From Siderastrea radians (lineage: Eukaryota > Cnidaria > Anthozoa > Scleractinia > Rhizangiidae): DNA of 64,000 nt. The stretch spans positions 13,384,557 to 13,448,556 of the forward strand of contig OZ024898.1 in NCBI GenBank assembly GCA_964017195.1, given 5' to 3'. Below are positions 10,205-20,380 of this stretch, in pieces. The position numbers and the translations under genes are program-made. Every line of letters begins with the position of its first letter. Within the stretch, counting starts at the first letter, position 1. Below the pieces are notes generated by a model. The model had not been told where the DNA came from and ran no database searches. It worked only from the letters and a program-made list of their open reading frames with translations.

Positions 10205-12848
10205 ATGAATCTCAGTATCTGTTCTCTTAATGTGAGGGGACTGGGGGACAATTTGAAAAGACGAGAACTTTTCAACTGGCTTAGAAAGAAAAAACAGTCA
10301 ATTTATATGCTGCAAGAAGTTCACTGTTCTGAAAACACAAATTCCATGTGGTCTGCAGAATGGGGATATAAGACTATTTTTAGTGGACAAGCTAGCAGTA
10401 AGTGTGGGGTCGCCATTTTGTTTAACAACACCTTCGGCTTTAAAATCCGAAAATCCTTCTCTGACCCAAACGGTAGATTCATTATCTGCGAAATCGAAAC
10501 AGAACAGAAATGTATTACTTTAGCTACATAATACGCGCCTAATGTAGATGATCCAAGATTTTTTGAGATTGTATTTGAACATCTGCTCGACTTTGAGTGT
10601 GACGAAATCATCATAGGCGGAGACTTTAATCTTGTTTTGAACATAGATATGGACAAAAAAGGTGGACTTGCTAGGACAAACAGCAAGTCTCAAGAAATAG
10701 TTAACGACCTCGCTGCCCAATTGGATTTAATAGACGCGTGGAGCATAATAAACCCGGATAGTCGTAAATACACTTGGCGCCGGAGAAGGCCTGAAATCTC
10801 ATGCTGCCTTGATTTTTTCCTCGTAAGCCAGTGTCTTATGTGCAGCGTTACGAGTGCGAATATCTCAGCTGGTTACAAAACAGATCACTCGCTAATCGAC
10901 ATCAGAATAGCTCTTCACTCAAACCCTAGAGGTCCAGGTTTCTGGAAACTTAACACTTCCTTTCTAACTGAAATCGACTATGTTAATCGAATTCGAGATG
11001 TTATTAAGAAAACACATGAAGAATATCAATACGATGATACCGTAAACAGAGCCTTACTATGGGAGATGACGAAACTTAAAATAAGAGAGCAGTCAATAAA
11101 GTATGCGACGGCTAAAAAGGCAAAAATGTCAAGGCGAGAAGAAGAACTTGAGGAAGAAATTAATTCTTTGCAAAATTATATTGAATCCAACCAAATAAAT
11201 CCAAATGATAAAACAAAGACCTTTGGCATCCTCGAGGCTAGAAAAAGTGAACTGGAAAAGATCATTGAGTATCGCACCAAAGGGTCAATTTTAAGGTCTA
11301 GATGCAGATGGTATAATGAAGGGGAAAAAACACGAAATACTTTCTAAATTTGGAAAAACCACATTTTAAGCAAGGAGCCATCACCCAGCTAAAAGTAGAC
11401 GATGAAAACTTCGTTACAACGGATAAAGACATTTTTAAATCAATGTGAAGCCTTTTATAGAAACCTTTACAGCTCAAAAACTGACCCCCCTAATGAAAAG
11501 TATGATCACATCTTCTTCGAGGCTTCTACAGAAACGAAACTAAATCAAATTGAGCAGGATAGCTGCGAGGGTTCTTTGACGAGAGCAGAATGCCTAAAGG
11601 AACTTAAAGAAATGGATTCCAATAAAACACCAGGCTCTGACGGACTACCTGCTGAATTTTATAAAATCTTTTGGAACGATATTGCTGACTTCCTTCTTGG
11701 TTTAATCAATTATGCTTATAAAACAGGGCAACTATCCGTATCTGAGAAGCGTGGGATCGTTAAACTCATTCCAAAAAAAGATGCAGAGCCATATTATGTT
11801 AAAAACTGGCGTCCAATATCTCTGTTAAACTGCGACTACAAACTGGCTACGAAAGCTGTCGCTAATCGACTCAAACAAGTACTTCCTAAACTTATTGATA
11901 ACGATCAGACCGGCTTTCTTAAAGGTAGATTTATCGGGTAGAACATCAGACTTATTGATAGTATCATTAATTTTACAGCTGCTAAAAACATTCCTGGGCC
12001 TCTAGTTTTCCTTGATTTTGAGAAAGCCTTCGATACAGTAGAGTGGCCGTTCATACAGAAAACCTTTCAACACTTTAATTTTGACCCATCCATTATCAGC
12101 TGGATTAAGCTCTTTTATCATGATATAGAAACCTGTATCTTAAACAATGGCTGCTCTAGTAATTTTTTCAAACTAGAAAGAGGGGTAAGACAAGGCTGTC
12201 CGCTATCACCTTATCTGTTCATTCTATGTGCAGAGGTCCTTGCGGACGCAATAAGAAATGACAATAACATCAAAGGTATAACAGTTGATGGACAGGAATT
12301 TAAAATCAGTTTGTATGCAGACGATACAACTCTTATTCTAGATGGATCTAGGGCATCTTTCCAAAATTCACTGCAGGTATTAGAGAATTTTAGTTTGATA
12401 TCAGGTCTCTGATTAAATTATAAAAAAACAGAAGTGCCGTGGATTGGCGCCAATGCGGGTAGCGAAGAAAAATTGTGTCCTGAACATGATTTGAAATGGA
12501 TGAAAAATAAAGTCAAAACTCTAGGTGTATGGCTCTCAACCGACCCAATAATAACGATGAAAGCTAACTATGATGAAAAGTTAACAAAACTCAAGGCAAG
12601 CTTGAGCTGCTGGGAACTGCAAAGAATAAGTCTACTTGGAAAAATCACAGTGTTAAAAAGCTTAATCGTTTCTCAGCTCACGTATATTTTGTCACCTTTG
12701 TCAACAAACCAGTGTGCTGTTGACGAGGTCAACACCCTTTTCTTCAAGTTTTTGTGGAATGGCAAAGGTGACAAGATCAAGCGTGACGTAATGATCAGTG
12801 AATACGAAGATGGAGGACTAAAGATGATTGATATAAGACTTTTCACCC
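10205..12848 (+). pseudogene. L1 copy B ORF2, 5' part (endonuclease and RT)
   Basis: Almost one frame throughout. The endonuclease begins NLSICSLNVRGLGDNLKRR, with MLQEVHCSE, YAPNVDDP, IIIGGDFNLVL and the end motif TDHSLIDIRI. The RT shows SNKTPGSDGLPAEFY, YVKNWRPISLLNCDYK, LVFLDFEKAFDTVEW, RGVRQGCPLSPYLF and the catalytic LYADDTTL (YADD at 12314-12325). Breaks are a TAA at 10529-10531, a pair of nearly compensating frameshifts between about 11330 and 11440, a TAG near 11939 and a TGA near 12412. The frame reaches DIRLFT, where foldback element 2 interrupts it. It resumes at 14227 in register once that element and one target copy are removed. Confidence 0.85.
12842..12848. repeat. Target-site duplication of foldback element 2, left
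   Basis: TTCACCC here and at 14227-14233. Removing one copy plus the element restores the L1 reading frame (RLF-TQALK). Confidence 0.85.
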
Positions 12849-14226
12849 CACAGGAGGCCCAGACGCGTTGTATGTGGAGTTCATTTAAAAATAGAAAAGG
12901 GTGAAACTATATGTAATAGCACGAAATAAATCTTTACTTCACGAAATAAATCTTGTTTACTTCTGCTTATTGTGTCCTCTTTAATTAATTTCCGGTTAAT
13001 CTTGCACCGCTCCCTTACGCTTAGATAAGCCGTTAAGCCTAAGGTTTGCAGAGATTTATTACGGACTAACCGGTGATAAGAGAATCAAGATATCTTGAAA
13101 TATAGCCTGCCTACCTTCAGCTCAATGCTCCCCTGTTCGTCCTGGCTAGTTTAAATGACATTTTGTGGCTTTTTTCAATCGGAGGTATAGCTTCCACTAA
13201 AGAAGAATCAAAGGCTGGTGACCCGGCCAACAAACCATCTTCACGCGAAGCGCAATAAATTCCCGAATAATGGACGGATCCGCTCCAAATTGCGCTCAGC
13301 TGAACCATGGATTACGTGGTTTGCTGTATATTGCACGCTGGCTCTCAAAATCCATCGCAACTGCCCGACAATCCCTCATTTATCTACCTAAACTTGACCT
13401 TTTCGCTTCGTCATGAACCGTAACACCGACGGGTAGGCTACGGGATTTGAATACTCAAGCTTAGCGACCGCGTTCGCTCAACAAAATAGCACTGGCTACA
13501 GGAGGGACGGTACTATTACCACTGGAATCGAATTTGCTTTGGGAATGTCCCTCCCGTAGCCAGTGCTATTTTGTTGAGCGAACGCGGTTGCTTAGCTAAA
13601 GTGTTCAAATCCCGTAGCCTACCCGTCGGTGTTACGGTTCATGGCGGAGCGAAAAGGTCAAGTTTAGGTAGATAAATGTGGGATTCTCGGGCAGTTGCGA
13701 TGGATTTTGAGAGCCAGCGCGCAATACACAGAAAACCACGTAATCCATGGTTCAGCTGATCGCAATTTGGAGTGGGTCCGTCCATTATTCAGGAATTTAT
13801 TGCGCTTCGCGTGAAGATGGTTCGTTGGCCGGGTCACCAGCCTTTAATTCTTCTTTAGTGAAAGCTACCTCCGATTGAAAAAAGCCACAAACTGTCATTT
13901 AAACCAGCCAGGACGAACAGGGGAGCATTGAGCTGAAGGTAGACAGGCTTTATTTCAAGATATCTCGATTCTTTTATCACCGGTTAGTCTGTAATAAATC
14001 TCTTCAAACCTAAGGCTTAACGGCTTAAATAAGCAGCGACGCTAACAAGCGATTGCGTAAGAGAGCGGTGCAAGATTAACCGGAAATTAATTAAAGAGGA
14101 CACAATAAGCAGAAGTAAACAAGATTTATTTCGTGAAGTAAAGATTTATTTCGTGCTATTACATATATTTTCACCCTTTTCTATTTTTAAACGAACTCCA
14201 CATACAACGCGTCTGGGCTGCCTGTG
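12849..14226. mobile_element. Foldback element 2 (palindromic, 1378 bp) inside L1 ORF2
   Basis: This is a near-perfect palindrome. Arms of about 660-680 bp (12849-about 13511 and about 13546-14226) flank a loop of roughly 35 bp. The left terminus is CACAGGAGGCCCAGACGCG; the reverse complement of the right terminus is CACAGGCAGCCCAGACGCG. A perfect 7-bp target duplication (TTCACCC) flanks it. There is no coding frame, so it needs a transposase from elsewhere. The superfamily is unclear: a 7-bp duplication is within reach of P- or hAT-like elements. A transcript through it would fold into a long hairpin. Confidence 0.9.
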
Positions 14227-15340
14227 TTCACCCAAGCCTTAAAACTGAACTGGGTGAAAAAGTACCTTGACACAGGAAATCATGCAAAATGGAAGCTGTT
14301 TTTCAATTTACAATTAAGAGACTTAGGAGGCGGTACTATCTTCAAAGGTAATCTGCACGAAAAGGATTTACTGGCCTACTTCAAGGTATCAGATACTTTC
14401 TTACAAGAAATTTTGCAAACCTGGTCAAATATTAACTACGAAGATAATATTTCTTCAAAGGAACAGTTACTTTCACAGTATCTCTGGCTAAACTCTCTCA
14501 TTCGAGTCAATAATAAACCAATACACTATGCAGCATGGTCTTCTCAAGGAATACAGAATATTGGTCATTTGATGGAAAATGAGACTAGATTTCTATCCTT
14601 CTCTGAATTCAAAGAGCGTTATAATATCAAGACAAACTTTCTATCTTTTTGTGGAGTAATATCAGCCATAAGACAGTTGGTCATAATCTTTAAGAAAAAC
14701 GCCTCACGAAAACACCAACTATGAAAGTTTTCTTGATAAGTTTTTAAAGGCAAAAAAATCCAAATAGAGCTGCATACAAAAACTTGTAGAAAAGAAACAA
14801 AGGCAGCCTGTTAACAGCCAAACGAAATGGTCGGTGGACTGCATGATAGAAGAAAATGAAACTATTGACTGGAAGACTGCTTACAAGTTACCTTTTCAAT
14901 GTACGAAAATATCAAAACTTCTTGTTTTTCAATTTAAACTCTTACACAGGAGACTGGCCACTAATAATTTCTTAAAAAAAATAAATCTAAACGACAACGA
15001 CCTTTGCAGCTTCTGCCAACTCGAAGAGGAAACTCATCCATCTTTTCTGGAACTGTACGGGTAACTTCCTCCTTTTGGGATAATTTTAAGCAATGGCTTC
15101 TCAATAATGAAACTTCTCCACGTTCGCTTGAGTTAACGCCTTCCTTGGTTATAGGTTGAAAGCCCCACCCATTTCTTCGCAAGTATTTCTACTTTTTATT
15201 CTTAGTTGGACCTGTAGAACACGATGTACTCGTCCTATGATAGACAATTTCCCCCTTTTCCTCTCACATTACAATCTTTGAAAGATATTTTTTCCTGCCT
15301 TTTGCGGATTGAGGACCACGTATGTGGAACAGTAGCTAGT
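14227..15340 (+). pseudogene. L1 copy B ORF2, 3' part (C-terminal domain)
   Basis: Continuation of the RT protein after foldback element 2: FTQALKLNWVKKYLDTG, then WLNSLIRVNNKPIHY and NIGHLMENETRFLSF. A frame change near 14720-14830 is followed by TAYKLPFQCTKISKLLVFQF and RLATNNFLKKINL. The C-terminal cysteine/histidine motif (CSFCQLEEET) runs into a further frameshift near 15045. The normal frame then continues as IHLFWNCT. The end of ORF2 is at about 15330. Confidence 0.75.
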
Positions 15341-15636
15341 CAGGGTACATGTAGTTCGAAAAGATAGCATAATAATTTGTTTTTTTGGGGGGGGGGGGTT
15401 AATGTAAGCTAGTATTGTTGAAAGTAATGAATGTTATGTAATAACTATATGCTGTATTTTCTACTCTGTTATCTATGTTAGTATGTAACTAATGTTCTTT
15501 AAGTGAAGTGTAGTATGTATGGCATGTATTATGTAAATATGATGTCATGTAAGTTAGTATGTAAATATTATGTAAGTTATGTCTGTAAGTTAGTATGTTA
15601 GACGTAATGCAAGTAAATAAAGTGTAAAAAAAATTT
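15341..15636 (+). other. L1 copy B 3' UTR and poly(A)-like tail
   Basis: Low-complexity sequence rich in GTAAGTTAGTATGTAAAT-like repeats, with an 11-base G run at about 15385. It ends with AATAAAGTGTAAAAAAAA at about 15615-15635, a polyadenylation signal followed by a short A tail. The right terminal repeat of the large element begins directly after it. Confidence 0.7.
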
Positions 15637-16129
15637 AATTGTTTAAAGATGAGGGTCTTAGTTATCATAATTACGAAAGTTAATTACGAAAACTAAGACC
15701 AAAAAAAGGTAATTTCCCTACCGAAAAAGTGACAAATCAAGAAAAAAGATGGGGTCTTAGTTTTCGTACTTTTGAAAGCTCATTACGAAAACTAAGACCC
15801 CACCAGAAACGTGGCAAATCCGAGATAAAATAGTACTTACCCACCGGAAACGTGACAAATCAAGAAAAAAGATGGGGTCTTAGTTTTTGTACTTATGAAA
15901 GCTCATTACGAAAACTAAGACCCCACCAGAAACGTGGCAAATCCGAGATAAAAATAGTACTTACCCACCGGAAACGTGACAAATCAAGAAAAAAGATGGG
16001 GTCTTAGTTTTCGTAATTGCGAAAGCTCATTACGGAAACTAAGACCCCACCAGAAAACTAACGAATCAAGAAAAAAAGGGTCTTAGTTTTGGGGGTCTTA
16101 GTCCTTAGGTCTTAGTTTTTGTTACAACC
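15637..16129 (-). repeat. Right terminal inverted repeat with tandem units
   Basis: Inverted counterpart of 951-1135, expanded by two to three tandem copies of a unit of about 125-130 bp. Each copy contains ACGAAAACTAAGACC, CACCAGAAACGTGGC, AAATCCGAGATAAAA, ACGTGACAAATCAAG and AAAAAGATGGGGTCTTAG. The outer end is GTTACAACC. Confidence 0.75.
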
Positions 16130-16139
16130 CTACCTTGGC

Positions 16140-16670
16140 TCATGTTCCCGGTCATGAAGGATTTACTCAGCACAAAACTACTCTGTTCAAAAGGAATTAA
16201 ACCAAAATGTTAGCCTAAATGGATAATAAATCAAGGAAGAATTCCTCAGGTATAAGACGTTTTCATTTTTTGTAGTGTTCTGGGATGTTGCTAGCTATTT
16301 TTGACGTTTTCGATCAAAAGCGTGAGAAATTAATTTTAGTCGCATTTGTGATTTGATAAACACTTAACAATTTACAGTGTGTAGCAGACTTTGAATAAAC
16401 TTTTCCTTACTTTGGAGAAATGATCAGATTGCCTTTTTGTTCCAAAAATATCGCCAAAACTTGGGGTACGGCCTACAGACGTGCATGGTCTTCTTAACGT
16501 AAAAAATTCGAAATTTTCACTTCCTGACCGAGCATTCTCAAAAGTTATTGACCGCAGCTCTTAAGAGCCTATGGTATGTCTTGTAATATTGGCAACATTC
16601 AGTATTTGTCCATCTAGAACCAAGCTCGCACGCATATGGTTTATTTTTGTTATGGTATCTGGATGCAGAA
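16140..16670. other. No gene recognised
   Basis: Sequence to the right of the large element. No supported feature. Confidence 0.4.
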
Positions 16671-16683
16671 ATGAGTACACATC

Positions 16684-16860
16684 TACCATCCATGCCCTCA
16701 TGCTGACTGTTCTCACAAAGATGTCTTGTTCAAGGATTTGCAAAGTCACTACACAGCAATGCACAAGGGTAGCATTTATGTTAACGATGGACAAAAAGCA
16801 CAAAAAGAGCGGCGGAAGCAGGCCATGATACACAAGGTTCTAAACATGTCAAGTATGGTG
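16684..16860 (+). CDS. Possible exon with C2H2-like zinc-finger motif
   Basis: One frame reads CPHADCSHKDVLFKDLQSHY, followed by TAMH and then a charged stretch (NDGQKAQKERRKQAMIHK). The cysteine and histidine spacing (C-x4-C-x12-H-x4-H) resembles a C2H2 zinc finger. The frame ends at a good splice donor (GTG|gtaagt, about 16860). No clean upstream acceptor in the right phase is visible, so this may be a pseudogene exon. I do not recognise the gene. Confidence 0.3.
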
Positions 16861-17887
16861 GTAAGTGATTCGAACACTGAGACTTTCAATTAAAAAATCC
16901 TTTTGACAACTTGCAGAAATTTCCAACGTTGGCCACCTTGGTTAGCTAATCCAGCTTTTTTTAGCCATGGATGGTAAAGTAATAATTGGGAAGGGGAAGG
17001 CGCAAATTGAGAGAATGTAAAAAATGTAAGGGTTAGTGTCATGTCATTTGAGTGGCAGTCGTGTAATTGCAAAATAATAAGAATTTGTATGGGGAAACAA
17101 ACTTCCTATTGACCTCTTGCTAAGATTTTTTAAACACAAATTGCTCACCTGAACTTGTCTGGATCCCAGCGGTCTATGATTATTCAGATAATTTTCGTAA
17201 TATATCTATTTCTTACTGTAATGTCTGTAATGAGTACAGAAATAAACAAGCCCACCTACTACGGACAACCAAAATACATGTACATACATACAAACAAAAA
17301 TACAATTTAAGAAAGCACCAGTAAATTACAAAAATAAAGAGACCACTTTTTGACTCTGACAAGAACCAATAACATAAAAAAATAACGACCACTAAGCAGT
17401 TGACAACACGACCTGGAGTAGGTTAACTCATGAACAGTGGATGAAAGGAATGATGACATCTTGAAAACAGGGATGTTTGGCAACAAGGAGTAGATAACTA
17501 AGGAGCCTGTCAATCCTTTACCCGCACCCTCACTGCAAAACAGAGTGGCATTACATTTATCCCCATAGCTATCCTCAAGTCGATGTTTCGAGAAGCCTGC
17601 AAATTTCATGCTAATCCAGGTAGCATTGGTCTAAAACCTGGAGTGCCCGATGACTCATGTACGGTTGCCGGCATTTCAATTTAAGTTTACTGCATTAACC
17701 CTGGAAAAGGTGGCACTTTAATCTGCGCTCGTACCTGCATGGTCCACTCCACTAATGCAGGCTGCATATGTGAACAGCCTGGGTTGCCTGTGCCCATTTG
17801 AGATCTGTTGGATGTAAATAGGTGGATATATGGATGTTTATCACCAAATTTGCCTCGATTTCGTGGTCCTCGAATTGAGGCCATTGT
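16861..17887. other. No gene recognised
   Basis: Short frames on both strands only. No supported feature. Confidence 0.4.
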
Positions 17888-18175
17888 CGAGCACTTGACC
17901 GTTGATAAAGTGGGATGTGGTAAACTCACACCCTGGAAATCCTGTTTCATCTTTTTTGTGTAAAAAGCCCCATTTTTGCAAAGGCGGTGAAGGGTTTCCT
18001 ATTTTGTATTTATTTCTTTGAGTCAATCAATTCAGAAAGAAAATGCCATTTTAACGTTGGAACCCTAAAGAACACTCAACCGTTGATAAAGTGGGATGTG
18101 GAAAACTTATAATAGAGAAATCCTGTTTTGTGTAGAAAGCCACGTTTTTGCGAAGGTGGCAAAGAGTTTGAAAGC
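17888..18175. repeat. Tandem duplication, about 181-bp period
   Basis: The block ACCGTTGATAAAGTGGGATG followed by AAATCCTGTTT, AAAGCC and TTTTTGC appears at about 17897-17995 and again at about 18077-18172. The two copies are imperfect, with small indels. No function is evident. Confidence 0.6.
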
Positions 18176-19044
18176 AGGTGCAGAAAACGTTTACATGATG
18201 AAGCGAGGATTGAACGCGATTCGTTTCTTGAGGTAAAGCAGTTCTTATCTGAGTAAACGCTCTTTTTAACAAAGCAGTTCTCATCTGAGTAAAATATTGC
18301 CTAAAAATAATTGTATTTTGTTCTCTGTTCTTCCATTCAAGTTTTTGGGAAACACATAATCATCACGTATGTGTCACAGTTGCATCACCATCATCCATCA
18401 TAGGCAGTTCACCGTCACGCGTTTTACCAATGACCAAGATTTTTGTGTTCAAGGCCACCTGCTGTCTTTATGAAAGAAACTTCACTTTTGGCCGTTAAAC
18501 CAGTGTTCCTCTCTATGCACTTTACCCGCAGCACTTCATTTTCTAATGGAAACCACTAGTCATACTTTTATAAGTAGGTAACAATTTGTAGAATCCTAAT
18601 GAGAACCTTTTTTGAGACAAAGGAGAGCCAGTCTTGGAATGAAGCAAGTTATGCCGTGATTGGAGAGTCGGTAATGAATATGTAAACATCATCTGTTAGC
18701 TTCCTCAAAACGAATTTACTAAATCCCGCTCTGAAATTTATTACCCAGCTCTCAGACAAACTAATCTCAACGGGCAGTTGTACTATTTTATCTACTGACT
18801 TATTTACTGTTGCTTTGGCAGAGAAAATGACTGTTCAGTACTAAAAAAAAACATTCAATGTACCAGTGGCCTGAGACACCGATTAGCTAATTCACAAATA
18901 AATCCCCCTATGCAGCAAAAACAACAACAACAACGAACATAAACCAGTAAAAATGAAGACATTTCACTGCTAAGCCAGATACTGTCCTTATGTCTGTTTC
19001 TGTCATTCTTGTTTCCCCTTGTCATCTTGGAATTGGTGTAATTC
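18176..19044. other. No gene recognised
   Basis: No supported feature. Confidence 0.4.
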
Positions 19045-19297
19045 CTCAGTAGTCTTAAAGAAGATGAGTATTTCCTGCTCATCAAACCTCTTGATTTGTA
19101 CAGCAGATGGAGCTCAGAAAGGGCAAAAAGTTTCTGTCAGTAATTTGCAGAAGAGGGTTGCAGACTGCCCTCCAAACAGATTCAAGTGTTTGAGGGGGGA
19201 CTTCAAACCAAAGAGATCCATGATTTACTTAAGGACCTGACCACCAAGGAAATAACTCTCAAAGAGATGGAGACAGAGGCACGCCACATTAAAGAGG
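19045..19297 (+). CDS. Possible exon of an unrecognised gene, one stop
   Basis: A frame bounded by an acceptor-like TTCCTCAG and a donor (AAAGAG|gtatgt) encodes a charged, helix-prone stretch ending KEIHDLLKDLTTKEITLKEM. An in-frame TAA near 19140 interrupts it. It may join the 16.7 kb and 19.8 kb exons, but this is inference. I do not recognise a family. Confidence 0.25.
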
Positions 19298-19779
19298 TAT
19301 GTAAGGTGCGTTTTTACGAATGAGACAGGATGCAAAACGTGGCAAGAAGCTAGTGAAAGATGAGAACCTAAAAGAGTATTATGATTTTTGAACACTCATT
19401 TTTAGCCTTTTTTGGCATAATATGTACACATTGAATTTTTTATAGATACTATACGTACATTGTTTATGGATCATTTATATTGCAAAGACATTACGAAGAA
19501 GTATTTATGGAAGAAACCGGGCTACGACAGTCAATTCCTTGATCTTTTCCAATCAAAGAATAAATGTCAAAAAAGTAACAAAAACAGTCATATCTTTCCA
19601 CTTTTGCTTATAAAAAATGTGGAAAACCTCAGCGATAAAGACCACATCTTTCCAAAATTGACACTTTAGAATATCCCACTTTATTTTTCAATGTGTTTAT
19701 ATGTTGGTCCAAATATCATATTATGAAGCATTTGAAGCAATAAAAGTTACTGTAATAGCTGGTTAACATCTTTAGTAAA

Positions 19780-20022
19780 ATGTCTTTACAATGTGGCAGG
19801 ATTATCAAGGGAGACCCAAAAGCTAGCAAGAAGCCTCCAACATCCCAGAAATGGGTTATGCACAATAAGGAAGGTGGTGGTGCAGTGATCCCTTGCACGT
19901 GGAAACTAAGTGTCAGAGACAGTGACGATGCTGACAGTGTCAAAAAATTGCTCCAGGACACCATAGAGTGCATGAAATACACAGAGCTACACATTGAAAG
20001 GCTTGAGGTGAACGAACTGTGA
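19780..20022 (+). CDS. Possible last exon of an unrecognised gene
   Basis: An open stretch ending in a stop at 20020-20022. It reads CGRIIKGDPKASKKPPTSQK, IPCTWKLSVRDSDDADSVKK and LQDTIECMKYTELHIERLEV. It is preceded by an acceptor-like TTTAG at about 19773. The acidic, helical composition looks coding. The family is unknown. Confidence 0.3.
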   Translation: MSLQCGRIIKGDPKASKKPPTSQKWVMHNKEGGGAVIPCTWKLSVRDSDDADSVKKLLQDTIECMKYTELHIERLEVNEL

Positions 20023-20263
20023 TGAGACACCACGAACGTCACAAAATAGTAACTTGACTCCCCTGACATGTGATTCGGCTTTAACTATGTAACAAAACAG
20101 ACATGTGTCTTTATAGGGCTAGGATATAGTCGAATACAGCAAATAAATACTAACTGTTGGAATCTCCATGTGTGCGTCTTTATTGGCCTTCATACCGTTT
20201 CGTGGCATCAGAACTGGGATTGCAAAGCCAGCCTTGAAGTTAGTAGCATCTCGACATACTCGA

Positions 20264-20366
20264 AGTAAATTATAAACAGAGTTTCTAAGAAGGCTGGCCA
20301 ATGGATTTTCATTACTGCCGCCAACCCAACTCACAATTCACAGCAATAACGTCGCCAAAATAGCAG
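20264..20366 (+). repeat. Direct repeat copy 1 (HECT-gene exon fragment)
   Basis: About 103 bp (from AGTAAATTATAAACAG to GTCGCCAAAATAGCAG) matches 26218-26335 in the same orientation at roughly 87 per cent by eye. Copy 2 is in frame with the HECT-like gene fragment. This copy is frame-broken and stops abruptly where the Mutator-like gene begins. Confidence 0.7.
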
Positions 20367-20380
20367 CAATCGAGTTCCCT

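Larger units (their letters stand above)
951..16129. mobile_element. Large inverted-repeat DNA transposon, nested host of other elements
   Basis: The two ends are inverted copies. The left end starts GGTTGTCACGAAAACTAAG. The reverse complement of the right end starts GGTTGTAACAAAAACTAAG. Inverted similarity continues inward for about 180 bp (down to AATTTAATTG...AAGATGAGGGT at about 1110-1130 on the left and 15636-15660 on the right). The flanks carry a 10-bp direct duplication with 8 of 10 matches. Inside are a foldback element, a kinase/peptidase pseudogene and two L1s, so much of the length is later insertion. No transposase for this element is visible. The duplication length and GG termini suggest a Mutator-like family, which is inference. 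Two unrelated short elements in opposite orientation is the alternative. Confidence 0.5.

Noticed and set aside
13590..13640. B-box-like GTTCAAATCCC considered as part of a tRNA gene or tRNA-derived SINE
   Set aside because: No A box or cloverleaf fits around it, and the sequence is duplicated in inverted form in the other palindrome arm.
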